Shown here piece after piece: positions 1 through 7,552 of a DNA stretch of 64,000 nucleotides. Position 1 is the stretch's first letter; each line of letters begins with the position of its first letter. Where the stretch lies: the NCBI RefSeq assembly GCF_001679925.1, contig NZ_LYUZ01000001.1:40524-104523 (forward strand), given 5' to 3'. This DNA is from Leisingera sp. JC1 (GTDB taxonomy: Bacteria; Pseudomonadota; Alphaproteobacteria; Rhodobacterales; Rhodobacteraceae). Position numbers and translations under genes: made by a program. The notes under the pieces are model-generated. The model did not search any database. It worked only from the letters and a program-made list of their open reading frames with translations, and was not told the DNA's origin.

Positions 1-1
1 G

Positions 2-868
2 CATCTGCTGGACGGGGTTGCCATCAGTTTCGGGGATCTCAGGATCTCGCTGTTCCTGGTGGTGCAGGCAGTGGTGATCCTGGGCGTGATGCTGACGTTG
101 GCGCGGGTCATATCCTCGGTGGCAGCCAACCGGATCCGCGCGAATTCCGACATCTCCCCCTCGATGCAGGTGCTGGCGGCCAAGCTGGCGCAGATCCTGC
201 TGTTCGGCGGTGCCTTCTTTATCGGCCTCAAGGCCATCGGCATCGACCTGACCGGTCTGGCGGTGCTGTCGGGGGCCATCGGCGTCGGCCTGGGCTTTGG
301 CCTGCAGAAGGTGGTGTCGAACCTGGTTTCGGGGCTGATCATCCTCTTGGACAAGTCGATCAAGCCGGGCGACGTGATCAGCCTTGGCGACACCTTCGGC
401 TGGATCAATGCGCTGGGGGCGCGCTACGTCTCCGTGGTGACCCGGGACGGCCGGGAATACCTGATCCCCAACGAGGATCTGATCACCACCCAGGTGGTGA
501 ACTGGTCGCATTCCGACAAATACGTGCGTCTCGACCTGCATTTTGGCACCGGCTATGGCGACGACCCCCACTTGGTCCGCAAGATCGCGATTGAGGCTGC
601 GTCCAGCGTCGCGCGGGTGCTGCAGTACGGCAGCAAGAAGCCGGTCTGCCACATCACCGGCTTCGGCGACAGCAGCGTTGATTATGTGCTGCGGTTCTGG
701 ATCGACGACCCCACCGGCGGGCTCACCAACATCCGCGGCAACGTCTATCTGGCGCTGTGGGATGCGTTCCAGGAACAGGGCATTTCCATCCCGTTCCCGC
801 AGCGCGAGGTGCGTATGCTGAACGACCCGTTGCCGGTGAGGGTTGCACCTTCGGGCAATGACGGATAA
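2..868 (+). CDS. MscS-family mechanosensitive channel, C-terminal part (5' end outside window)
   Basis: The reading frame is open to the left edge, so only the last 288 residues are present. It forms an inner-membrane channel that releases solutes on hypo-osmotic shock. Two hydrophobic segments are followed by the Gly/Ala-rich pore helix (GVGLGFGLQKVVSNLVSG, roughly residues 92-109 of the visible part). The beta domain follows, with KPGDVI and the IPNEDL motif, then the alpha/beta cytoplasmic domain ending in SIPFPQREV, which is typical of MscS. A second, shorter MscS gene lies at 58676. The family call is firm; the subfamily cannot be judged without the N-terminus. Confidence 0.9.
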   Translation, partial: HLLDGVAISFGDLRISLFLVVQAVVILGVMLTLARVISSVAANRIRANSDISPSMQVLAAKLAQILLFGGAFFIGLKAIGIDLTGLAVLSGAIGVGLGFGLQKVVSNLVSGLIILLDKSIKPGDVISLGDTFGWINALGARYVSVVTRDGREYLIPNEDLITTQVVNWSHSDKYVRLDLHFGTGYGDDPHLVRKIAIEAASSVARVLQYGSKKPVCHITGFGDSSVDYVLRFWIDDPTGGLTNIRGNVYLALWDAFQEQGISIPFPQREVRMLNDPLPVRVAPSGNDG

Positions 869-902
869 AGCACAGGGCTTGCATCGCCGGGGCGTGGTTT
901 TA

Positions 903-931
903 TTGAAAAGTTACCCTCCGGTTGCTACATT
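903..931 (+). promoter_or_regulatory. Sigma-70-type promoter for rsfS-rlmH
   Basis: TTGAAA (903-908) and TACATT (926-931) are separated by exactly 17 bases in the short gap after the MscS gene. This is a good housekeeping-type match and lies about 105 bases ahead of the chosen rsfS start, leaving room for a leader that contains the small reading frame at 980. Confidence 0.55.
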
Positions 932-979
932 ATTATTAGGCCCGGCGCCGGGGCTTGGCGGCGCGTTGCAAGGAGGACT

Positions 980-1036
980 ATGTCCTGTCACCCGTACCTC
1001 AAGCGGCGGATGCCGCTGTTAATGGGGCAGCCGTGA
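980..1036 (+). CDS. Possible 18-codon leader peptide coupled to rsfS
   Basis: A perfect AGGAGG (971-976) sits three bases before an ATG at 980. That ATG opens an 18-codon frame whose TGA (1034-1036) overlaps the ATG of rsfS as TGATG. The peptide would be basic and proline-containing, starting MSCHPYLKRR. The best ribosome-binding site here therefore serves the short frame rather than rsfS, which suggests translational coupling. The spacing of three bases is short, and the alternative is that rsfS simply starts upstream at TTG 955 in its own frame. No homologue is known to me. Confidence 0.3.
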   Translation: MSCHPYLKRRMPLLMGQP

Positions 1037-1407
1037 TGGCCGCCCAGTCCCAGCCCACCAGCGAACAGCTGCTGGAGCGGGTTCTCTCCTCACTCAGCGA
1101 TGACAAAGCCGAAGATGTTGTGCAGATCGACCTGCGCGGCAAAACGTCGATCGGCGATTACATGGTGCTGGCTTCGGGCCGCTCCACCCGTCAGGTCGCT
1201 GCGATGGCTGAAAAGCTGACCGACCGGCTCAAGCAGGAGTACCGGATCACCTGCAAGGTCGAAGGTAAGGATGCCGGCGACTGGGTGCTGATCGATTCAG
1301 GTGATGTGATCGTCCATATCTTCCGCCCGGAAGTGCGCGAGTTCTACCAGCTTGAGAAGATGTGGATGCCCGCAGGCACCGCGGCAGCACCGGCAGCCGA
1401 GGGCTGA
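1036..1407 (+). CDS. rsfS: Ribosome silencing factor RsfS
   Basis: A 123-residue protein of the RsfS/Iojap family. It binds ribosomal protein uL14 and blocks subunit joining when translation must be lowered. Family signatures are visible in order: the DDKAEDVVQIDLRGK strand, the DYMVLASGRSTRQV segment, and the GDWVLIDSGDVIVHIF core with the EFYQLEKMW tail. I chose ATG 1036 because the conserved domain begins soon after it and its length is normal; the frame also extends upstream to TTG 955. It is followed by rlmH 62 bases later, a conserved pairing in alphaproteobacteria. A GC-rich inverted repeat (1428-1434 with 1444-1450) lies between the two genes. Confidence 0.93.
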   Translation: MAAQSQPTSEQLLERVLSSLSDDKAEDVVQIDLRGKTSIGDYMVLASGRSTRQVAAMAEKLTDRLKQEYRITCKVEGKDAGDWVLIDSGDVIVHIFRPEVREFYQLEKMWMPAGTAAAPAAEG

Positions 1408-1469
1408 TCCAAGGCTGATTTGATGCAGGCCCGCGCGATGGGTGCGGGCCGGATTGCTTCAGGAATTTC

Positions 1470-1940
1470 ATGCGTCTGCATATCTGTGCGGCCGGACGCC
1501 TCCGCTCTGGCCCGGAAAAATCCCTCATCGACGATTACCTGACCCGGTTCGACCGGACCGGCCGCGCGCTGGGCCTGGGGCCTGCGCGGGTGGTGGAGAT
1601 TGAGGACAAGAAGAATGCAGGCATGGCAGCCGAGGCTGCGCTGTTGCGCAAGGCGCTGCCCAAGGGGGCGGTGATCTGCACCCTGGATGAGCGCGGCAAG
1701 GTGCTGTCCTCTCCCGATTTTGCGGACAGGCTGGCTGGCTGGCGCGACAGCGGCCGTCAGGATCTGGCGCTGATCATCGGCGGCGCAGACGGGATCGACC
1801 CCTCGCTGCGGGCCGAAGCGGATTTCTCACTCTCCTTCGGCAAGATGGTCTGGCCGCATATGCTGGTACGGGTGATGCTGGCCGAGCAGATCTACCGCGC
1901 CGCCACCATTCTGGCAGGCAGCCCCTATCACCGGGTCTGA
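1470..1940 (+). CDS. rlmH: 23S rRNA (pseudouridine-1915 N3) methyltransferase RlmH
   Basis: A SPOUT-class, SAM-dependent enzyme that methylates pseudouridine 1915 in helix 69 of 23S rRNA of assembled 70S ribosomes. At 156 residues it has the normal length. Visible marks are the N-terminal MRLHICAAGRLRSGPE, the knot-forming LALIIGGADGID loop that binds SAM, and the C-terminal MLAEQIYRAATILAGSPYHRV region, the family's characteristic end (YHR/K). It is probably cotranscribed with rsfS; both act on the large ribosomal subunit. Confidence 0.96.
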   Translation: MRLHICAAGRLRSGPEKSLIDDYLTRFDRTGRALGLGPARVVEIEDKKNAGMAAEAALLRKALPKGAVICTLDERGKVLSSPDFADRLAGWRDSGRQDLALIIGGADGIDPSLRAEADFSLSFGKMVWPHMLVRVMLAEQIYRAATILAGSPYHRV

Positions 1941-2153
1941 CCCGGGCGGCACATCTGCTGCCGTGAAAAAGCCGCAAACCCGCCCCGCTCCCGCCGCAGC
2001 CAGTCTCCAGCATCTTCTGGTGCGTTAACCAGAAGCCGGAACAGTTGCGCGGCGTCAGGCAAAGGGCTGTACCCCGCACGGGGCAGCGGTTCAGGTGCCA
2101 TCAGGCCGGTTCCGGAATGCTGCAGCAGAGCAGCAGGAAGCGGAGAGCCTGAG

Positions 2154-2321
2154 ATGGAGATGAGCAAGGAAGAACTGTCGTTGCGCCGGAAATTGCTGTT
2201 CAGGCTGCTGGGGAGGCGGGACAGGCCGTCTGCCATCAGGCAGGAGGCTGCGGTCCAAGTCCATTATCCGGTACCCCAGTTCGACGCCAGTTCCGATACG
2301 TTTCAGTTCCGTCAGCAGTAA
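2154..2321 (+). CDS. Possible small protein of 55 residues, unknown function
   Basis: A short frame begins MEMSKEELSLRRKLLFRLLG and ends in DTFQFRQQ. It has a GGAG (2142-2145) eight bases before the ATG and stops just short of the convergent gene at 2330. The N-terminal half is basic and helix-like; the C-terminal half is polar. The preceding 1941-2153 shows no other feature. The composition looks protein-like, but I recognise no family and the frame could be chance in GC-rich DNA. Confidence 0.38.
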   Translation: MEMSKEELSLRRKLLFRLLGRRDRPSAIRQEAAVQVHYPVPQFDASSDTFQFRQQ

Positions 2322-2329
2322 ATGGCGCT

Positions 2330-2686
2330 TCAGGGCAGCTTCAGCGGGTACCGCTGCTGCCCCCATCCGTCTGTCAGGCAGCGCGCCTGAATCTGCACCT
2401 GAGTGGTGCCCTCCGGGAGTCGCACGCCGCCCAAGGACCGGGTGAAGGGCTGCTCGTGCTCATGCGGATGCGCCAGAACCCGCAGGCCCAATTCGTTCCC
2501 GTCCATATCCAGGACCCGCCATCCGTCGGCGTAGTGCTCCCATCCGGTATCCGGGTGGGACAGGGTGACGCTGAAGGTCCAGCTGCCGCCGGATTGGCGG
2601 GCGGTGGCGTTCTCTATCACCGGTTCATCCGCAAGGGCGGGCAGAGCGGCAGTGCTGAGTGCGCAGGTCAGAAGCAGGTGTTTCAT
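2330..2686 (-). CDS. Exported protein of unknown function (118 residues)
   Basis: Starts MKHLLLTCALSTAALPALAD, a clear Sec signal peptide with a likely cleavage after ALA. The mature part is a single small beta-rich domain rich in Trp/Tyr/His (GSWTFSVTLSHPDTGWEHYADG) and ends KLP. I prefer the ATG at 2686 over an upstream in-frame ATG at 2725, because the signal peptide begins there. It lies 35 bases downstream of the DUF599 gene on the same strand and may be cotranscribed. It is probably periplasmic; the function is unknown to me. Confidence 0.75.
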   Translation of the reverse strand: MKHLLLTCALSTAALPALADEPVIENATARQSGGSWTFSVTLSHPDTGWEHYADGWRVLDMDGNELGLRVLAHPHEHEQPFTRSLGGVRLPEGTTQVQIQARCLTDGWGQQRYPLKLP

Positions 2687-2721
2687 GCCTGCACCATAGC
2701 TTTGCAGAGGCCGCAGTGCGG

Positions 2722-3444
2722 TCACGAAACCGTGTCCCCGGTGCTTTCGGGCGGGATGCGCTGGAGAATCCGGCGGGAGGTGGACGCAAACTCGCGCCGG
2801 TACAGCACTGCAATGGTGATCAGTGCCGCCGCGCCCAACGGCAGGGCACCCGCCAGCCAGGCCACGGCGGCCAGAGCAAAGTAGGTTGACCGCATGCCGC
2901 GGTTGAAGCTGCGCGCGGCGGTGATGCTGATTTCCGCCGCCTGCGCGGCACGGGGATAGGCGAGGTCATGGGCGGGATCATTCGGGACCGCTGCCATCAG
3001 CACTGCGCAATAGCCGAACAGCCGGTGCGACCAGACAAATTTCAGAAACGCATTGGACAGAAGCAGCAGCACGGTCAGGATCTTCACCTCCCAGACAAAG
3101 GCGGGGGCGCTGTCCTGGATCAGGTCTTCGGCGACGCCCGCCAGCTGTTCGGTATTGCCGATCAGCGCAAGCCCGCCGCCGATCGCAATCATCGCGGCAG
3201 ACGCAAAAAAGGCGGTGGCCTGGCGCAGGTTGCCGGCCAGCTGGGCGTCAAAAATCCGCGGGTCGCGCTCCACCATCCGCTTCATCCAGTCGCGCCGGAA
3301 ATCCTCCATCAGCAAGGACACCGAAGGCCGCCCTGAAGGCGGGTTTTCGATCCGCCAGCCGATCCACAGCCAGCCTGCGATCAGCAGGGTCAATGCGGCG
3401 AGGTCAAAGAGGGTGAATTGCGCAAGGCGGGTGGTCCAGATCAT
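2722..3444 (-). CDS. DUF599-family inner-membrane protein
   Basis: 240 residues with about four hydrophobic spans: near residues 12-30, an alanine/isoleucine-rich one near 75-95, one around 118-135 and one near 190-215. The pattern fits DUF599: an N-terminal span, the WMxxMVERDPRIFDAQLAGNL segment, and the later SFNRGMRSTYFALAAVAWL stretch. The biochemical role of the family is not established. The gene is divergent from glcD with an 80-base gap that holds the glcD operator. Confidence 0.8.
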   Translation of the reverse strand: MIWTTRLAQFTLFDLAALTLLIAGWLWIGWRIENPPSGRPSVSLLMEDFRRDWMKRMVERDPRIFDAQLAGNLRQATAFFASAAMIAIGGGLALIGNTEQLAGVAEDLIQDSAPAFVWEVKILTVLLLLSNAFLKFVWSHRLFGYCAVLMAAVPNDPAHDLAYPRAAQAAEISITAARSFNRGMRSTYFALAAVAWLAGALPLGAAALITIAVLYRREFASTSRRILQRIPPESTGDTVS

Positions 3445-3490
3445 GGGCCGACCCTATCGCGGCGATACGCCACTTGCCAGACTGCAAGAA

Positions 3491-3511
3491 TTGGTAATAT
3501 CATTTTACCAA
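3491..3511. promoter_or_regulatory. Inverted-repeat operator in front of glcDEF
   Basis: TTGGTAA, seven bases, TTACCAA: a perfect 7+7 inverted repeat ending 13 bases before the glcD ATG. It contains TGGT/ACCA half-sites like those used by FadR-subfamily GntR regulators such as GlcC and LldR. A TTGCCA (3474-3479) and TATCAT (3498-3503) pair at 18-base spacing would place the operator over the -10 region. No regulator gene is adjacent. Confidence 0.55.
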
Positions 3512-3524
3512 ATAGGAGAGCCCG

Positions 3525-4973
3525 ATGGAGATGCCATCCCCGAACCCCGCCATTCTGGCCCGCAAGGCGCGGCTTGCCGAGCGTCTGCTTTCTGTGCTGC
3601 CCGCGGATGCGGTGATCCAGGACGAGGCGGAGACCCGTGCCTATGAATGCGATGCGCTGACCGCCTACAGATGCCCGCCCTTGCTGGCGGTGCTGCCGCG
3701 GAGCACGCAGGAGGTCTCAGCCGTGCTGCGGATCTGCCACGAAGAAAGCGTGCCGGTGGTGCCGCGCGGCGCGGGCACCTCGCTGGCGGGCGGGGCGCTG
3801 CCGACAGCGGATTGCGTGATCCTGGGTGTGGCGCGGATGAATGAGGTGCTGGAGACGGATTTTGAAAACCGCGTCATCCGGGTGCAGACCGGGCGCACCA
3901 ACCTGAGTGTTTCCGGCGCGGTGGAGGACGAGGATTTCTTCTATGCACCGGATCCGTCCTCGCAGCTGGCTTGTGCCATTGCCGGCAATATCGCGATGAA
4001 CTCAGGCGGGGCGCACTGCCTGAAATACGGGGTGACGACCAACAACCTGCTGGGCGTGACCATGGTGATGATGGACGGCACCGTGGTGGAGATCGGCGGC
4101 GCGCATCTGGATTCGGGCGGGTTGGACCTGCTGGGTGTCATCTGCGGCAGCGAGGGGCAGCTGGGGGTGGTGACAGAAGCCACCCTGCGTATCCTGCGCA
4201 AGCCGGAGGGCGCGCGGCCTGTTCTGATCGGCTTTGACAGCAACGAGGTGGCCGGCGCCTGTGTTTCGGACATCATCAAGGCGGGGATTCTGCCGGTGGC
4301 GATCGAGTTCATGGACCGCCCCTGCATCAAGGCCTGCGAGGCCTTTGCCAAGGCGGGCTACCCGATGTGCGAGGCGCTGCTGATCATCGAAGTCGAGGGC
4401 AGCGAGGCGGAAATCGGTCACCAGCTTGGGCTGATCACGGAGATCGCCCGCTCCCACAACCCAGTGGAGCTGCGCGAGGCGGGGAATGCGGATGAGGCCG
4501 CCCGGATCTGGCTGGGCCGCAAGTCGGCCTTTGGCGCCATGGGGCAGATCAACGATTACATGTGCTTGGACGGGACCATTCCGGTCTCCTCGCTTCCCTT
4601 TGTCCTGCGCCGGATCGGCGAAATGAGCAAGGAATTCGGGCTGGACGTGGCCAATGTCTTCCACGCGGGTGACGGCAATATGCACCCCTTGATCCTGTTC
4701 GATGCCAATAAACCCGGTGACTTGGAGACCTGTGAAGCTTTCGGCGCGGAGATCCTGAAGCTCTGCGTCGAGGCGGGCGGCTGTCTGACTGGGGAGCACG
4801 GGGTGGGGATCGAGAAACGCGATCTGATGCTGCATCAGTACAGCGAGACGGATCTGGAGGCGCAGCTGAAGGTCAAGGACGTGTTCGATCCCAAGTGGCT
4901 TTTGAATCCGGCCAAGGTGTTCCCGCTGCCGGTGACCGAAGGCCGCCGTGCCGCCGTGGTTGCTGCCGAGTAA
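3525..4973 (+). CDS. glcD: Glycolate oxidase, FAD-linked subunit GlcD
   Basis: The catalytic flavoprotein of the glycolate oxidase complex, converting glycolate to glyoxylate. 482 residues, close to E. coli GlcD. The PCMH-type FAD-binding domain carries RGAGTSLAGG from Arg81 and later NSGGAHCLKYG. The C-terminal FAD-oxidase domain has HAGDGNMHPLIL from His380 and the GCLTGEHGVGIEKR motif. GGAGAG at 3515 supports the ATG at 3525. It is first in an operon with glcE and glcF. In a marine roseobacter the likely substrate is glycolate released by phytoplankton, or from phosphoglycolate; that is inference. Confidence 0.95.
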   Translation: MEMPSPNPAILARKARLAERLLSVLPADAVIQDEAETRAYECDALTAYRCPPLLAVLPRSTQEVSAVLRICHEESVPVVPRGAGTSLAGGALPTADCVILGVARMNEVLETDFENRVIRVQTGRTNLSVSGAVEDEDFFYAPDPSSQLACAIAGNIAMNSGGAHCLKYGVTTNNLLGVTMVMMDGTVVEIGGAHLDSGGLDLLGVICGSEGQLGVVTEATLRILRKPEGARPVLIGFDSNEVAGACVSDIIKAGILPVAIEFMDRPCIKACEAFAKAGYPMCEALLIIEVEGSEAEIGHQLGLITEIARSHNPVELREAGNADEAARIWLGRKSAFGAMGQINDYMCLDGTIPVSSLPFVLRRIGEMSKEFGLDVANVFHAGDGNMHPLILFDANKPGDLETCEAFGAEILKLCVEAGGCLTGEHGVGIEKRDLMLHQYSETDLEAQLKVKDVFDPKWLLNPAKVFPLPVTEGRRAAVVAAE

Positions 4974-4976
4974 CCC

Positions 4977-5022
4977 TTGGGGGCTAGCCCCCAAACCCCC
5001 AGAGTATTTTTGGCAAGATGAA
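4977..5022 (+). repeat. Composite intergenic repeat, copy 1 (overlaps glcE start)
   Basis: A perfect 18-base palindrome (4977-4994, TTGGGGGCTAGCCCCCAA) followed by CCCCCAGAGTATTTTTGG and CAAGATGAA. The same design, a hairpin then GAGTATTT and an AAGATGAA-like end, recurs at 20020-20078, 32468-32521 (minus) and 57661-57706 (minus). The first possible glcE start codon, ATG 5018, is the ATG inside this element. Confidence 0.7.
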
Positions 5023-6124
5023 AATGATGACACCTCAGAGCGAGGCCGAACTGGCCGAAATCATTGCAGGCGCAAACGGGCCGCTGTGCATTCAGGGCGG
5101 CGGCAGCCGAGGGCTGGCGGTGGAGGGCGAGGTCTTGAGCACGCGCGGGCTGTCCGGTGTGGAGCTGTACGAACCGGGCGCTTTGACGCTGGTGGTCAAG
5201 GCTGGCACGCCGGTGGCGGAGGTGGAGGCGCTGCTTGCAGCGGAAAACCAGCGGCTGGCGTTTGAGCCGATGGACCACCGCGGGCTGCTGGGCACAGACG
5301 GCGAGCCGACCATCGGCGGCGTGATTGCGGCCAATGTCTCCGGCCCCCGGCGCATCCAGGCGGGCGCAGCGCGGGACCACCTTCTGGGGGTGCGGTTCGT
5401 GGACGGTTCCGGCCAAGTGGTCAAGAACGGCGGCCGGGTGATGAAGAATGTGACCGGCTATGACCTGGTCAAGCTGATGTGCGGCGCCCATGGCACGTTG
5501 GGGGTGCTGACGGAAGTGTCACTGAAGGTGCTGCCGCGGGCCGAAACCGCCGCCACAGTGACCCTGACCGGCCTCGACCTGCCGGGTGCGGTCAGAGCGA
5601 TGTTTGCGGCTTTGGGCTCCCCTTTTGACGTGACCGGCGCAGCCTATGTTGCGGATACCTATCAGGCGCATATCCGGGTAGAAGGATTCCGGGCGTCTGC
5701 CGCTTACCGCAGCGCGGAGCTGGTCAAATTGCTGTCTTCCTTTGCCATGGCGGAGGTGCGGGAAGATGCAGAGAGCTTGTGGCAGGGCATCCGTGATGTT
5801 GCGGCCTTCCAAGGACGGGAGGGCGATGTCTGGCGGATTTCGGTGAAACCCTCCGATGCGGTGGAGCTTGTGCCGCAATTGCAGGCAGACGCATTGCAAT
5901 TCGACTGGGGCGGCGGGCTGATCTGGGTGTTGGTGCCGGAGGGCACGGATATGCGTGCCCGTGTCAACGTGCCTGGCCATGCCACGCTGGTGCGGGCCAG
6001 TGCAGAAACCCGTGCGCGGTTCGGCGTGTTCCAGCCGCAGCCGGGTCCCCTTGCAGCAATCTCTGAGGGGCTGCGACGCCAGTTCGATCCGAGCGGCATC
6101 CTAAATCCGGGACTGATGGGGTAG
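5018..6124 (+). CDS. glcE: Glycolate oxidase FAD-binding subunit GlcE
   Basis: 368 residues with one PCMH-type FAD-binding domain. GGGSRGLAVEGE lies near the N-terminus, then GTDGEPTIGGVIAANVSGPR and KNGGRVMKNVTGYDLVKLMCGAHGTLGV in two parts. It lacks the full oxidase cap found in GlcD, as expected for GlcE. ATGs at 5018, 5024 and 5027 are all possible starts, and the first lies in a dispersed repeat with no clear Shine-Dalgarno. It ends three bases before glcF. Confidence 0.93.
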   Translation: MKMMTPQSEAELAEIIAGANGPLCIQGGGSRGLAVEGEVLSTRGLSGVELYEPGALTLVVKAGTPVAEVEALLAAENQRLAFEPMDHRGLLGTDGEPTIGGVIAANVSGPRRIQAGAARDHLLGVRFVDGSGQVVKNGGRVMKNVTGYDLVKLMCGAHGTLGVLTEVSLKVLPRAETAATVTLTGLDLPGAVRAMFAALGSPFDVTGAAYVADTYQAHIRVEGFRASAAYRSAELVKLLSSFAMAEVREDAESLWQGIRDVAAFQGREGDVWRISVKPSDAVELVPQLQADALQFDWGGGLIWVLVPEGTDMRARVNVPGHATLVRASAETRARFGVFQPQPGPLAAISEGLRRQFDPSGILNPGLMG

Positions 6125-6127
6125 CAC

Positions 6128-7450
6128 ATGCAGACCACATTCACCGAAAAACAGCTGCAGGACCCCGGCACCAAACGCGCCAACGAGATCCTGCGCTCGT
6201 GCGTGCATTGCGGCTTTTGCACCGCCACATGCCCGACTTATCAGGTGCTGGGGGATGAACTCGACAGCCCCCGCGGCCGGATCTACCTGATCAAGGACAT
6301 GCTGGAGAACGAGCGGGTGCCGGACGAAAAGACCGTCAAGCACATCGACCGCTGCCTGAGCTGCCTGGCCTGCATGACCACCTGCCCCTCGGGCGTGCAC
6401 TACATGCATCTGGTGGATCACGCCCGCGCCTATATCGAGAAGCACTATGACCGTCCCTGGAGCGACCGCGTGCAGCGCTGGCTGCTGGCACGAATATTGC
6501 CGTATCCAGCCCGGTTCCGGCTGGCGCTGATCGGGGCGAAGCTGGCAAGACCGTTCAAGGGCTTGCTGCCGGACGCGCGGCTGCGTGCGATGCTGGAGAT
6601 GGCGCCAAGGACCATTCCGCCCGTCAGCCGAAACGACGACCCGCAAAGTTTTGTGCCGGAGACGCCGCGCAGGAAACGCGTGGCGCTGATGACCGGCTGT
6701 GCCCAGAAGGCGCTGAACACGGATATCAACGATGCGACTATCCGCCTGCTGACCCGGCTGGGCTGCGAGGTGGTGGTGGCCAGGGGGGCAGGCTGCTGTG
6801 GCGCGCTGACCCACCACCTGGGGCGCGAGGAGGAGAGCCACGCAACGGCTGCCAAAAACATCCGCGCCTGGGCGGCAGAGCTGGACGGGCAGGGGCTGGA
6901 TGCCATTGTCATCAACACTTCCGGCTGCGGCACCACGGTCAAGGATTACGGGTATATGTTCCGCAATGATCCGCTGGCGGACGATGCGGTGCGGATCTCC
7001 GGAATTGCCATGGATATCTCGGAACTTCTGATGCAGCTGGACCTGCCGGAGGGCGCAGACAAAGGACTGACGGTGGCCTATCACGCCGCCTGCTCGCTGC
7101 AGCACGGCCAGCAGATCAAAACCCATCCCAAGACGCTGCTGAAACGGGCCGGCTTCAAGGTGGTGGAGCCTGCCGACAGCCATTTGTGCTGCGGCTCGGC
7201 CGGAACCTACAACCTGATGCAGCCGGAAATCTCAGCCCGGCTGAAGGCGCGCAAGGTGAAGACGCTGGAGGCGAAACAGCCTGATCTGATCGCTGCTGGC
7301 AACATCGGCTGCATGATGCAGATCGGCTCCGGCACCGAAGTGCCGGTTGTGCATACTGTGGAACTGCTGGACTGGGCCACCGGCGGCCCGCAGCCGCCTG
7401 CGCTGACAGCCGCGGGCAAACATGCGCCGGAGGTGCCGCTGCTGCGCTGA
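6128..7450 (+). CDS. glcF: Glycolate oxidase iron-sulfur subunit GlcF
   Basis: 440 residues. Two ferredoxin-type 4Fe-4S clusters: Cys25/28/31/35 in CVHCGFCTATCP and Cys76/79/82/86 in CLSCLACMTTCP. Two CCG domains follow, with TGCAQKALN...GAGCCGALTHHLG and HAACSLQHGQ...HLCCGSAGTYNLMQP. It passes electrons from the GlcD/E flavins toward the membrane quinone pool. Last gene of the glcDEF operon; no glcG or malate synthase gene follows. Confidence 0.96.
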   Translation: MQTTFTEKQLQDPGTKRANEILRSCVHCGFCTATCPTYQVLGDELDSPRGRIYLIKDMLENERVPDEKTVKHIDRCLSCLACMTTCPSGVHYMHLVDHARAYIEKHYDRPWSDRVQRWLLARILPYPARFRLALIGAKLARPFKGLLPDARLRAMLEMAPRTIPPVSRNDDPQSFVPETPRRKRVALMTGCAQKALNTDINDATIRLLTRLGCEVVVARGAGCCGALTHHLGREEESHATAAKNIRAWAAELDGQGLDAIVINTSGCGTTVKDYGYMFRNDPLADDAVRISGIAMDISELLMQLDLPEGADKGLTVAYHAACSLQHGQQIKTHPKTLLKRAGFKVVEPADSHLCCGSAGTYNLMQPEISARLKARKVKTLEAKQPDLIAAGNIGCMMQIGSGTEVPVVHTVELLDWATGGPQPPALTAAGKHAPEVPLLR

Positions 7451-7552
7451 GACCGGCGGCAGAAAGAATCCGGCTGCATTCATCGCAGGCTTGCCGTAAT
7501 TTTGCCGGAACAGACAATTAATCTCCCAGCCGGTGGATAAGAGGAGACGCAT

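Noticed and set aside
1941..2330. Several minus-strand frames crossing the region after rlmH
   Set aside because: They overlap rlmH or the exported-protein gene in antisense, have arginine/proline-rich chance composition and no plausible starts. Only the 2154-2321 frame has a good ribosome-binding site.
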